Source: Vulgatibacter sp035565615
Lineage (GTDB): Bacteria; Myxococcota; Myxococcia; Myxococcales; Vulgatibacteraceae
DNA length: 64,000 nt
Direction of reading: 5' to 3'
NCBI GenBank assembly: GCA_035565615.1
Contig: DATMSB010000071.1
Location: 1-64,000, forward strand
Shown: positions 43,257 through 55,861 of the stretch, one piece after another
Layout: every line of letters starts with the position of its first letter
Numbering within the stretch: the stretch's first letter is position 1
The notes under the pieces: generated by a model
Databases searched by the model: none
What the model saw: only the letters and a program-made list of their open reading frames with translations
Told to the model about the DNA's origin: nothing
Translations under genes and position numbers: made by a program

Positions 43257-44221
43257 GGCGCGGCCTGCCTCTGGGGGATCACGAGGCCGAGGCGGAAGCC
43301 ACCTTCGCACCTGGCGAGCTCCGCGTGTCCTCCGTGGGCCCGGGCGACCCCCCGGATCACGGCGAGCCCGATGTCCGGCGTGCCGTCCGCCGGGATCACC
43401 GCGGCGTCGGTGCCCGTCTCGACGACGATCGCCAGCTCCGCGGCGCGACGCTCCACTCTCACGACGACCTTCCCCTCCGTCGAGACCCGCTTTGCACCGT
43501 ATCGAAGCATCTCCTCGATGGCGAGGCAGATCCGCGGACTGTCGAGCTGGGCGGCAGGGCCCTCGCCCGTCGGGAGCGAGATCTCGAGCCGATCCGACGC
43601 GAGCGGGCCCAGGTTCTCGCGGGCCTCGGCGACCAGGCGCTCGGGAATCGCCTCGACGCGGCGGGCCGCCCGGCCCCTGCCCACCTCGGGGAGCCCGCGG
43701 AGCACGCACTCGATCCGGCGCAGCTCCCGCTCGGCGAGCTGGAGGCGGCGTCTGCCCCGCGGGCTCGCGATCTCGTCGCCCCGGGCGAGGGAGCGCACGG
43801 CGAGCATCACCGAGGAGAAGGCGTTGCGCAGCTCGTGGGCGAGGGCGGAGGCGAGGTCGTCGAGCTCCAGCTCGTCGCCGCTCGGGCGGCGGACCACGGC
43901 GACGGCGCCGCCGGGGCAGGGGCCCGCCTCCACCCGGACGCGCTGCCCGGTCTTGAGGCGCATGGGCCGGGAGGTGCCGAAGGCGAGGGCGTCCTCGAGC
44001 ACGTCGGTGCGCTCGAAGAACTCGGAGAGCCGACGGCCGCGCATGGCCTTGTGGGCGTGCCCGAACACGAAGGAGGTCGCCCCGGAGGCGCCGCGGATCG
44101 CGAGGCTGCCGTCCCAGGCGAGGGTGGCGGCGTGGGTGACGCCGGCCAGCGGGCGCGCCGCGGCGAGGCTCGCGGTGGCGAGGCGGGACGGAACCTTGAT
44201 CCTGGGACTGCGGCTGGGCAT
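43253..44221 (-). CDS. Sensor histidine kinase with a degenerate ATP-binding domain
   Basis: 322 residues, no transmembrane helix, so cytoplasmic. The first ~115 residues resemble a PAS-like sensor. The dimerisation helix has the phospho-acceptor motif ALAHELRNAFSSVML (H129). The ATPase domain is unusual: the N-box Asn position reads RICLAIEEMLRYGAKRV, without the usual NLLxNA, and the G1 box reads VVETGTDAA rather than DxGxG; only the final GLAVIRGVARAHGG looks normal. It may not autophosphorylate or may act as a phosphatase or phosphotransfer partner. Overlaps the regulator gene (ATGA). A TAGAAT -10-like box lies about 21 bases upstream. Confidence 0.78.
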   Translation of the reverse strand: MPSRSPRIKVPSRLATASLAAARPLAGVTHAATLAWDGSLAIRGASGATSFVFGHAHKAMRGRRLSEFFERTDVLEDALAFGTSRPMRLKTGQRVRVEAGPCPGGAVAVVRRPSGDELELDDLASALAHELRNAFSSVMLAVRSLARGDEIASPRGRRRLQLAERELRRIECVLRGLPEVGRGRAARRVEAIPERLVAEARENLGPLASDRLEISLPTGEGPAAQLDSPRICLAIEEMLRYGAKRVSTEGKVVVRVERRAAELAIVVETGTDAAVIPADGTPDIGLAVIRGVARAHGGHAELARCEGGFRLGLVIPQRQAAP

Positions 44222-44257
44222 CTGCTCCCCCGCGAAGGGGCGATTCTAGAACGGCGA

Positions 44258-44287
44258 GACCCCCGAGGTCGAATGACCTCGGGGGTC
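44258..44287 (-). terminator. Perfect hairpin terminator after the Flp pilin gene
   Basis: A 13-bp perfect stem (GACCCCCGAGGTC / GACCTCGGGGGTC) with loop GAAT, 36 bases after the pilin stop and 37 bases before the kinase gene. The minus-strand tail is only weakly T-rich. Confidence 0.7.
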
Positions 44288-44322
44288 CCGAGCGAAGCGG
44301 GGTCGGCCGCGCGCCCCCCGGC

Positions 44323-44610
44323 TCAGCGCTGCTTCTTGGCGTCGGCGGCGAAGTCCTTGAGGGTGCGGCCGGCGCGGAGCTTGGAGTCCGCGGTCTTCGC
44401 TCCGCTGTCGGAGCTGGCCTCGCCGGCGAGGCCGGAGGCGGCGGTGGCGAAGAGCTGCCGGACGTTGTCGCCGAAGACGGTGACGACGCCGATCGCCGCC
44501 ACGGCGACGAGGGCGACGATGACGATGTACTCGGTCATCCCCTGCCCGGCCTGGCGGCGGGTGGATCTGCAGGCGCTGTGGATGGGATTTCGGGCCTTCT
44601 TCATGAACAT
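44323..44610 (-). CDS. Flp-family type IVb pilin
   Basis: 95 residues, start ATG with GGAGG 6 bases upstream. A short basic leader ends in the prepilin cleavage motif AGQGMTEY, followed by a 20-residue hydrophobic helix (IVIVALVAVAAIGVVTVFGD) as in Flp/Fap pilins; the tail is longer than usual and polar/Ala-rich with a basic end. It should be assembled by a Tad system. No tad/cpa genes or prepilin peptidase are near, so it is an orphan pilin gene whose machinery must be elsewhere. It lies just upstream of the kinase/NtrC pair, which could control it. Confidence 0.85.
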   Translation of the reverse strand: MFMKKARNPIHSACRSTRRQAGQGMTEYIVIVALVAVAAIGVVTVFGDNVRQLFATAASGLAGEASSDSGAKTADSKLRAGRTLKDFAADAKKQR

Positions 44611-44765
44611 GGCGTTCCTCCGTCGGATGCCGGGAAGCGAAGCGATCGAACGGGGGAAGCCTGCCCACCCTGCGTTTCGCGCGGCATCGGTCAGGAGGAG
44701 GAGGGGCCGAAAAGGGAGCCGGAGCGGGCGTCTCCCCGCCCGCAAACGGGCGGGCAGCTCTTGGC

Positions 44766-44794
44766 TTGACCCCTCCGGATCCGGCGGTTAGAGT
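44766..44794 (+). promoter_or_regulatory. Promoter of the TPR gene
   Basis: TTGACC (44766-44771), 17-base spacer, TAGAGT (44789-44794). Downstream an inverted repeat GTCAAG-N12-CTTGAC (44797-44820) covers the predicted start site and may be an operator. Confidence 0.7.
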
Positions 44795-44856
44795 CCGTCA
44801 AGTTGTTGATAACCCTTGACTTTGTCGGCAACACCGGCGGAAGTGAGAGCGTAGAT

Positions 44857-45681
44857 TTGAACCGCAACGAGAATCACATCGCCCTCTCCGACGCACACAA
44901 CGCCAAGGGGATCGAGCTGGCGGACCACGGGATGCTCGACGAGGCCATGCGGGAGTTTCGCAAGGCGATCGAGCTCGATCCGGACTCGGCCCACGCCCAC
45001 GACAACCTCGCCACCGTCCTCACCGAGAAGAGGCTCTATCGGGAGGCCCTCGAGGAGTACCTGACGGCGATCCGCCTGGAGCCGGACGCGCCCACCGCCC
45101 ACTACAACCTGGCCTGCTTCCTGGCGACCCACGGGCACGAGATGGCGATCGACCAGTACAAGGAGGCGATCGACCTCGACCCGGAGTACCCGGACGCCTG
45201 GGTCAACCTCGGGATCACCTACGCAGACCTGGGCGAGGTGCAGGACGCGATCCGCGCCTTCCGCCGCGCGATCGACCAGGCGCCCCAAGACGCCTTCCCC
45301 AAGCACGAGCTGGCGGCGCTCCTCATGGACGAGGGCGACTTCCGCGAGGCGATCCAGCTCCTCAAGGAGGTGGTCCGCCTCGAGCCCGACCACTTCGAGG
45401 CCCACCTCGACCTCGGCATCTGCTTCGCGCAGAAGGGGTTCTACGCCGAAGCCGAGAAGGCGTACGACCGCGCCCGCGAGCTCCAGCCGGACGACCTGCT
45501 GGTCCAGTACAACTCCGCGGCGCTCTACGCCCTCTGGGACCGGCCGGACGACGCGCTGAACCACCTGGCCGGCGCGATCCGCCAGGATCCTGAGAAGGTC
45601 CGCGCGTGGCTGCGCACGGATCCGATGTTCGACGGCCTGAAGAGGCTCGATCGCTTCCGGGCGGTGGTCGACGGCGCCTGA
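44857..45681 (+). CDS. Tetratricopeptide repeat protein
   Basis: 274 residues. About seven TPR motifs from residue 15 to 235, with the usual pattern (ELADHGMLDEAMREFRKAIE, AHDNLATVLTEKRLYREALE, AHYNLACFLATHGHEM, AWVNLGITYADLGEVQDAI and so on). It has no signal peptide and should be a cytoplasmic scaffold. A TTG at 44857 is preferred: it has GAGAG 7 bases upstream and gives a ~55-base leader, while the TTG at 44803 would coincide with the predicted transcription start. The C-terminal 40 residues (EKVRAWLRTDPMFDGLKRLDR) match the common cap after TPRs. Confidence 0.9.
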   Translation: MNRNENHIALSDAHNAKGIELADHGMLDEAMREFRKAIELDPDSAHAHDNLATVLTEKRLYREALEEYLTAIRLEPDAPTAHYNLACFLATHGHEMAIDQYKEAIDLDPEYPDAWVNLGITYADLGEVQDAIRAFRRAIDQAPQDAFPKHELAALLMDEGDFREAIQLLKEVVRLEPDHFEAHLDLGICFAQKGFYAEAEKAYDRARELQPDDLLVQYNSAALYALWDRPDDALNHLAGAIRQDPEKVRAWLRTDPMFDGLKRLDRFRAVVDGA

Positions 45682-45884
45682 CGCCGCCTTGCCCGGTCGC
45701 CACCGCGTGCAGAGGTGCTGCGACCGCGAGCCCGCACCAATAACCGCGCTCCATCGACATCGGAGCGAGCACTCGACCGGGGAAGGTCGAGGCGCCCTCC
45801 GCGTCGACGGCTCGAGGGCGAGCAGGCCCCGGCCCGGCCGGGCGTGGCTTGTCGGCACCCCCGGACGGGGCCAGATTGAGCGGG

Positions 45885-46727
45885 ATGTCGGCCGGCGTCC
45901 TCATCGAGAACGTGTCGAAGATCTTCTTCCACCGCGGGGAGGAGATCCACGCACTGCGCGAGGTGAACATCGCCATCGATCCGGGGGAGTTCGTGTGCAT
46001 CGCCGGCCCCTCCGGCTGCGGGAAGTCGACGCTTCTCAACCTCGTGGCGGGCCTCGAGCGGCCGGACGAGGGCCGCATCCTCGTCGGCGGCGAGGAGGCC
46101 ACGGGCCCGTCGCCCGAGCGCACGGTCGTCTTCCAGGAAGGCGCGATCTTCCCCTGGATGACGGTGGAGCGGAACGTCGAGTACGGCCTGCGGATGCGGG
46201 GCGACCTGTCCCGGGCCGAGCGCCGGGAGCGCGCCGAGGATGCGCTGGAGCGGCTCGGCCTCGCGGGCATGTCCGATCGCTTCCCCCACGAGCTCTCCGG
46301 CGGCCAGCGCCAGCGCGTGGCGATCGCCCGCGCCCTGGTGATGGAGCCCCAGGTGCTGCTCTGCGACGAACCGTTCAGCTCCCTCGACGCCATCACCCGC
46401 CGCCGGCTCTCCGAGGACATGTCGCGGCTGTGGGAGGCGACCCGGATGACCGTGCTCTGGGTGGAGCACAACCTCTACCTCCCCGCCCTCCTCGCCGACC
46501 GGGTGATGATCCTCGCGTCGCATCCGGGCCGCGTGCTCGACGAGGTCCTGGTCCACCTCGACCGCCCCCGCTCCCCGAGCGACGCGGCGGTGCTGCGGAT
46601 CGGCGACTGGCTCACCGCGTGGCTCGAGGCGCTGGCCGAGGTGGAGCAGGGGGGCAGGGTGGTGCTGCCGCACCCTCCCGGCGGCGCCGAGGTTCGCCCG
46701 GCGTCCCACCACGCAACGTTGCATTGA
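45885..46727 (+). CDS. ABC transporter ATP-binding protein (nitrate/sulfonate/taurine family)
   Basis: 280 residues. Walker A GPSGCGKST (about 42-50), Q-loop VVFQEGAIFPW, signature LSGGQRQR, Walker B VLLCDEPFSSLDA and H-loop VEHNLYLPALLADRV; VLWVEHN replaces the usual VTHD. This family (SsuB/TauB/NrtD) energises uptake of anions with a permease and binding protein, but none is adjacent, so it is an orphan ATPase that could serve a remote permease. The last ~60 residues are a lineage-specific tail. The ATG at 45885 has no strong Shine-Dalgarno; TTGs at 45849 and 45876 are possible. Confidence 0.87.
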   Translation: MSAGVLIENVSKIFFHRGEEIHALREVNIAIDPGEFVCIAGPSGCGKSTLLNLVAGLERPDEGRILVGGEEATGPSPERTVVFQEGAIFPWMTVERNVEYGLRMRGDLSRAERRERAEDALERLGLAGMSDRFPHELSGGQRQRVAIARALVMEPQVLLCDEPFSSLDAITRRRLSEDMSRLWEATRMTVLWVEHNLYLPALLADRVMILASHPGRVLDEVLVHLDRPRSPSDAAVLRIGDWLTAWLEALAEVEQGGRVVLPHPPGGAEVRPASHHATLH

Positions 46728-46750
46728 TCGGCCTTCGGCGGGGAGGAGCC

Positions 46751-46885
46751 ATGCCCGCCCGGGCCGCCCGACGGCGTCGGCGGGCGACGCTGGCGCGTGA
46801 GGTCTTCGCGAACTCTCGACGAGGCCCAGCGTCGGCCCGACTGAGGTCTTGGCGGTGCCTCGCAACGGCGCTCGTGGGGGCCTGA
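46751..46885 (+). CDS. Doubtful small Arg-rich open reading frame
   Basis: 44 codons starting at an ATG directly after GGGGAGGAG, the best Shine-Dalgarno in this gap. The product is Arg/Ala-rich (RAARRRRRATLAREVF ...), with a hydrophobic end LATALVGA. Could be a small protein or chance; no family recognised. Confidence 0.2.
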   Translation: MPARAARRRRRATLAREVFANSRRGPASARLRSWRCLATALVGA

Positions 46886-46969
46886 TGGGTCGGTGAAGCC
46901 TCCAGGCACGGACTCGGCGAGGTGAGGCAGGCTTCGTCGTCGCCTGCGGTGGGGCTTCGGGGACCGCGG

Positions 46970-47026
46970 CGGTCGGACGCGTCGCGGGCGGTCGCGCACG
47001 TCGCGGGCGGTCGGACGCGTCGCGGC
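46970..47026. repeat. Three tandem 19-bp repeats
   Basis: Three consecutive 19-bp units, 46970-46988, 46989-47007 and 47008-47026, consensus CGGTCGGACGCGTCGCGGG; the middle unit differs at three positions and the last at its final base. Upstream of smc. Confidence 0.85.
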
Positions 47027-47175
47027 GGCGGGCGCTCGTCCACAAGGCGCAGCGGGCGGCCCCCCTTTTCGGAGCGGAGGTCGGCGGGTAGAGTCCCCCA
47101 CGCTGCCCGAAGTCGCGCCCGGCGTCCTTGCCGCCGGCCGATCGCGCATGGTAGATCCCGCAGATTCAGCGTGAC

Positions 47176-47197
47176 GTGACCATACGTTCATGGTCAC
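47176..47197. promoter_or_regulatory. Operator-like palindrome upstream of smc
   Basis: Perfect 8-bp inverted repeat GTGACCAT-N6-ATGGTCAC, ending 21 bases before the smc ATG and thus in the leader or overlapping a promoter. It could bind a dimeric regulator or form an RNA hairpin near the ribosome site. Confidence 0.6.
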
Positions 47198-47218
47198 TTC
47201 GGCGCCCTTGGAGGGCGG

Positions 47219-50811
<3,593 letters not shown>

Positions 50812-50815
<4 letters not shown>

Positions 50816-51222
50816 TCGAGCCCTACCGAGCGCCCGAGCTCCCGCTCCCCGCGGGGGCCCTGATCCTCCTCGCGGCGCTCGTGCTCTTCGTGGGCTGCCA
50901 GCGCCTCGCCTTCCGCCTGCGCGACGAGGAGCGCCGGGCGTGGTGGGCCTCCAACGGCCGCGACGTCGTCAACGCCCTGGCCGCGGTGGCGCTCTCCTTC
51001 TCGGTGTGGCTGCTGGGGATCGCGCCCCCGCTCGCGATCCTCCTGGGCTGCACCCTGACGCTGGCGCTCTCTGTGATCGCCAACTTCCTCCACGAGCGCA
51101 TGGCGCATCCCTGGCGCCTCATGCTCGCGATTGCGGTCGTCTTCGCCGCGCCCTTCGTCGTGGCCCCCGACTCGCTGGCCACCGGCGCCGCCGACCTCAT
51201 CGACGCCGTCTTCCCCGGCTGA
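50812..51222 (+). CDS. Small membrane protein coupled to smc
   Basis: 136 residues with three to four hydrophobic helices (GALILLAALVLFVGCQRLAF, VVNALAAVALSFSVWLLGIA, LAILLGCTLTLALSVIANF, LMLAIAVVFAAPFVVAP). The GTG start overlaps the smc TGA, so it is translationally coupled. No recognised family. A conserved coupling with smc would suggest a role in anchoring the chromosome or in division, but this is only inference from position. The gene ends 75 bases before the convergent glutaredoxin gene. Confidence 0.75.
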
Positions 51223-51297
51223 GCGGAGCCCGCCGCGGGTGTGCGCACCTCGTGGCGCCGCCTCCGTCGGGGTGCGCCGCGGGGGCGGCGGCGGAGA

Positions 51298-51552
51298 TCA
51301 GGCGAGGAGCTCGTCCAGCTTACCGGCGCGGTCCAGCTCGGAGAGGCGGTCGTAGCCGCCGACGTGGTGGTCGCCGATGAAGATCTGGGGGACGGTGCGC
51401 AGGCCGCCGCTCCTCTTCACGAGGTCGGCGCGGGCGGCGTCGTCGCCGGTGACGTCGATCTCCTCGAAGGGGACCCCCTTGCGGGTGAGGAGGTTCTTCG
51501 CCTGCACGCAGTACGGGCAGTAGTCGGTGGTGTAGACCTTGACGGGCTTCAC
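51298..51552 (-). CDS. grxC: Glutaredoxin
   Basis: 84 residues, the size of bacterial glutaredoxin 3. Active site TDYCPYCVQAKNLL (CPYC), the TVPQIFIGD cis-Pro segment and the glutathione-binding GGYDRLSEL, where the usual GGYDD ends with Arg. It reduces disulfides and deglutathionylates proteins in the cytoplasm. The GTG at 51552 is preceded by AAAGGA; the open frame goes on upstream to 51687 but has no support. Stands alone, convergent with the smc operon. Confidence 0.93.
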   Translation of the reverse strand: MKPVKVYTTDYCPYCVQAKNLLTRKGVPFEEIDVTGDDAARADLVKRSGGLRTVPQIFIGDHHVGGYDRLSELDRAGKLDELLA

Positions 51553-51676
51553 GGTGTCCTTTCTCTCGCTCTCGTTTCGTTCCAGGACGTTTCCTTGGAT
51601 GCGCCGACGTCGCAATGCGTTTCGAGCGCGCCAAGCGCCGGGAGACGCGGCCCCCGGTGCGCCACCCGAAAAGAGA

Positions 51677-51709
51677 GACGGCCCCACGCCGCAGGAGCGA
51701 GGGGCCGTC
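51677..51709 (-). terminator. Intrinsic terminator of the groES-groEL operon
   Basis: A 9-bp perfect stem (GACGGCCCC / GGGGCCGTC) with a 15-base loop, followed on the minus strand by TCTCTTTTCG. It lies 31 bases after the groEL stop. Confidence 0.82.
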
Positions 51710-51740
51710 CGGTCGGTTCAGACGCGAGCGGGCGCTCGAA

Positions 51741-53375
<1,635 letters not shown>

Positions 53376-53454
53376 GTTCTATCGACCTTTCGGTTGCTTC
53401 CTCGGCGAAGCGGCAGCGCCGCCGACCGCCGGGGACGGTTTCGAAGATGGAGCC

Positions 53455-53745
53455 TTACTTCTCGATCACGCCGAGGATGTCGTCCTCGCGGAGCATCAGG
53501 TAGTCCTCACCCTCGATCTTGATCTCGGTGCCAGCGTACTTGCTGAAGAGGATGCGGTCGTCGGGCTTCACGTCGAGGGGGCGGACCTTGCCGTCCTCGA
53601 GGACCTTGCCGTTGCCCACGGCGATGACCTTGCCCTCGAGCGGCTTCTCCTTGGCGGAGTCGGGGATGATGATTCCGCCCTTGGTCTTCTCCTCTTCCTC
53701 GACGCGCTTGATGATCACGCGGTCCTGCAGCGGCCGGATCTTCAT
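53455..53745 (-). CDS. groES: Co-chaperonin GroES
   Basis: 96 residues. Begins MKIRPLQDRVIIKRVEEEEK, has the mobile loop EKTKGGIIIPDSAKEKPLEG and ends with EDDILGVIEK. It caps the GroEL ring. The ATG has GGAGG about 9 bases upstream; the frame stays open 17 codons further, into the CIRCE element, and is not used. First gene of the operon. Confidence 0.98.
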   Translation of the reverse strand: MKIRPLQDRVIIKRVEEEEKTKGGIIIPDSAKEKPLEGKVIAVGNGKVLEDGKVRPLDVKPDDRILFSKYAGTEIKIEGEDYLMLREDDILGVIEK

Positions 53746-53789
53746 GAGTTGATTCCTCCGAAAAACGATTTCCCGGCGACGTTGTTCTG

Positions 53790-53816
53790 TTGGCACTCCA
53801 GCCGGGCGAGTGCCAA
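53790..53816 (-). promoter_or_regulatory. CIRCE element (HrcA operator)
   Basis: TTGGCACTC-N9-GAGTGCCAA, a perfect inverted repeat of the CIRCE type (consensus TTAGCACTC-N9-GAGTGCTAA; one position per arm differs, symmetrically). It lies just downstream of the groES -10 box, where HrcA repression would act. Confidence 0.95.
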
Positions 53817-53826
53817 AGGCGGGGCA

Positions 53827-53854
53827 GATATAACGCAGGGTCCGGAGGCGTCAA
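53827..53854 (-). promoter_or_regulatory. groES-groEL promoter
   Basis: Minus-strand TTGACG (53854-53849), 16-base spacer, TATATC (53832-53827), a housekeeping-type promoter immediately upstream of the CIRCE element. Confidence 0.8.
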
Positions 53855-54007
53855 GCGGTCCGGGATCGAGTGGGGCGGAAGCGCTCGGCAGCCGACGCTC
53901 GGCCCCGCCGAAGGGCCGAGAATCGGGCCATCCCGGGGCATGCCCCGAGCCGTTTCGGAGGGAAGGGAGGGTCGACTCCCGGACGAGGGCGGCCCGAAAA
54001 TGCGAAG

Positions 54008-54035
54008 GCCCCGCACCCATCCGCCGGGACGGGGC
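54008..54035 (-). terminator. Possible terminator after rpoZ
   Basis: GCCCCG / CGGGGC stem (6 bp) with a 16-base loop, 31 bases past the rpoZ stop, followed on the minus strand by CCTTCGCATTTTCG. Weak but correctly placed. Confidence 0.4.
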
Positions 54036-54065
54036 GAGGCCGGGGGGTAGACGCTACGCGTTCTG

Positions 54066-54341
54066 TCAGCGCGCGGCGGAGGGAGGCGCGATCGGCCGCA
54101 GCGTGGTCGGCACGGGCTCCTCGTCGTACTTGCCGGCGAGGGCGGCGGCGACGTCGCGATCGAACTTCACCTTGCCGGTGGCGATCTCGCGCAGGGCCAG
54201 CACCGCGGGCTTGTTCTTGCCCGGATCGAGGATCGGCCGCGCGCCGGCCATGAGCTGGCGCGTCCGCTTGGTGGCGAGGATCACCAGCGCGAAGCGGTTC
54301 TCCACGAGGGGGAGGCAATCTTCGATCGTTACGCGGGCCAT
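54066..54341 (-). CDS. rpoZ: DNA-directed RNA polymerase omega subunit
   Basis: 91 residues. Conserved MARVTIEDCLPLVENRFALV and ATKRTRQL, followed by the region KPAVLALREIATGKV. It stabilises the beta-prime subunit during assembly. GGAGGA sits just before the ATG. A promoter at 54362-54390 gives a short leader of about 14 bases. It is not near gmk or spoT as in many genomes; it stands alone upstream of groES. Confidence 0.95.
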   Translation of the reverse strand: MARVTIEDCLPLVENRFALVILATKRTRQLMAGARPILDPGKNKPAVLALREIATGKVKFDRDVAAALAGKYDEEPVPTTLRPIAPPSAAR

Positions 54342-54361
54342 CGTTCCTCCGAGAGCGGTGG

Positions 54362-54390
54362 GATCTACCGGCCGCGACCCGCCCCGTCAA
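54362..54390 (-). promoter_or_regulatory. rpoZ promoter
   Basis: Minus-strand TTGACG (54390-54385), 17-base spacer, TAGATC (54367-54362). The -10 agrees with the TAG-type boxes seen elsewhere in this window. Confidence 0.68.
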
Positions 54391-54498
54391 CCTCTTCGAG
54401 CGGGCGCCGGCGGTCTCCCCGGCGGGGGATCGCCGGCGGGCCGCGGTGCCCGCCCGGCGGCGGCCGGGCGGGTCGGCGCCTCCGCGGGCGCGCGGCCT

Positions 54499-55851
54499 TC
54501 AGTCGGCGGCGGCCTCGGGGGCCGGCGCCTCCTCCTCCGCGTCCGCGAAGTCCTTGGGCAGGGACCGGATGCGGGAGGTGTCCACCGTCCCGGCCCGACC
54601 GGTCTCCGCGGACTTCACCCAGGTCTTGCCGTCGACGTCGGCGCCGACGAGGAGGGTGGCGAGCTTCGCGCCCCCCTCGCCCAGCACCGTCACCGTGCGG
54701 GCCGGGGCGTCGAGGCCCGCGTCCTCGCCGGGCTCCTGGGCGTCCTCGTCGAAGCGCAGCTCCTTCAGAGTGGAGAGGGCCGAGGAGAGCTTCCACTGCT
54801 TGGCTGCCGCGGACCTGGGAGCGACGAGCGACCACGTCCTGGCGCCCCCTTCGCCGGTCCCGCGCTCGGCCCGGAACGTCTCGTCTCCCGCCTGGAACTC
54901 GAGGGCCGAGACCTTGGATTCGTCGAAGGGGATCACCCGGCGATCGCGCAGATCCGAAGGCGTCTTGCGCAGGTCCCCCAGGATCTTGTCGTCCACCTCG
55001 GCGATCGGGCCCTCGTCCAGGCGGACGTAGGTCTTCCCCTCGGCGATGCCGAAGCGCAGGGTGAGGGTGGGCAGTTCCTTCCGGCGCAGCTCCACCGTCT
55101 GCAGGGGCTCGGCGAGGCCGAAGGCCGCCGCCTCGCCTGCCGGGAACGCGGTGGCCCGCAGGTCGTGGAGCGCCCGGAGGATGCGGCCGGTCTCCCTCTC
55201 GTCGGCGATCTCCTCGCCGACGTGCCACTGGCCGTCCTTGCGCCTCAGCTCCCAGGTGGCGGCGCCGGCGGACGACACCGCCTCGAGGGTGTCGTCGCCG
55301 AAGACGACGATCCGCTTGTCCCGCAGATCGAAGGTGCTCTTGTCGAGCGCCCGCTCCAGGGAGGCCTCCGCCGTCCCCACCACCTCGTCGCCGGTGGTCA
55401 CGAACCGGCTGCGATCGAAGGTGTTCTCGTCGCCGACGGCCAGCCGGGCCTCCCTGCCGTCGGCGGTCTTCGCCACCACCTCTGCCTTGGGCGGGGCGAG
55501 GCCGAAGCTCGCCAGGTCCGTCGCCTTCTCGTCGACGACCTTCTTCCGCCGCGACGAGGAGAGCGTCGCCAGCAGGTTGTCCACCGCCGCGCGGTCGGCC
55601 TTCGCCTCCACCGGCGAGGTGATGCTCCAGCCGTCGTCCCCGCGGACGAGCACGGTGTCGCCCTTGCCGGAGGTGACCTCGAGCCGGACCACGTCGTCGG
55701 GGTCGAGGGCGAAGAGCCTGGCCTCGGCGTCCTTGCGGGCCTCCTCGGCCTTCTCGGTCTGGAACACGCCGAAGAACGCCCACGCGAACATGCCGGCCGC
55801 GGCGACCACGACGCCGGCCAAGGAGAGGAGGAGCCGCTGCTTCTGGGTCAT
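54499..55851 (-). CDS. DUF4340 family protein
   Basis: 450 residues. One N-terminal membrane helix (LLLSLAGVVVAAAGMFAWAFFG), then repeated beta-rich DUF4340 modules: DDVVRLEV / DTVLVRGDDGWSITSPVEAKADRAAVDNLLATLSS-type segments, seen at about residues 50-100 and again around 220-260 and 370-400. Probably periplasmic and membrane-anchored. The family regularly accompanies GldA-F-G type ABC genes, as here: the GldG-like gene ends 10 bases upstream. The ATG at 55851 has GGAG 6 bases before it; a TTG two codons upstream is less likely. Function is unknown. Confidence 0.9.
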   Translation of the reverse strand: MTQKQRLLLSLAGVVVAAAGMFAWAFFGVFQTEKAEEARKDAEARLFALDPDDVVRLEVTSGKGDTVLVRGDDGWSITSPVEAKADRAAVDNLLATLSSSRRKKVVDEKATDLASFGLAPPKAEVVAKTADGREARLAVGDENTFDRSRFVTTGDEVVGTAEASLERALDKSTFDLRDKRIVVFGDDTLEAVSSAGAATWELRRKDGQWHVGEEIADERETGRILRALHDLRATAFPAGEAAAFGLAEPLQTVELRRKELPTLTLRFGIAEGKTYVRLDEGPIAEVDDKILGDLRKTPSDLRDRRVIPFDESKVSALEFQAGDETFRAERGTGEGGARTWSLVAPRSAAAKQWKLSSALSTLKELRFDEDAQEPGEDAGLDAPARTVTVLGEGGAKLATLLVGADVDGKTWVKSAETGRAGTVDTSRIRSLPKDFADAEEEAPAPEAAAD

Positions 55852-55861
55852 CGCCAACTCC

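Larger units (their letters stand above)
46728..47218. other. Long intergenic region before smc
   Basis: 491 bases with no convincing known gene. It holds a doubtful 44-codon Arg-rich frame (46751-46885), a 3 x 19 bp tandem repeat (46970-47026), a TAGAGT -10-like box at 47089-47094 with a weak TTTTCG 17 bases before it, and the palindrome at 47176-47197. Confidence 0.6.

Noticed and set aside
44611..44856. A sigma54 promoter for the Flp pilin, suggested by the nearby NtrC-type regulator
   Set aside because: The only partial match (TTGC with TGCCCG upstream on the minus strand) lacks the GG of the -24 element. A hairpin CCCGCCCG-CAAA-CGGGCGGG at 44735-44754 accounts for the sequence.
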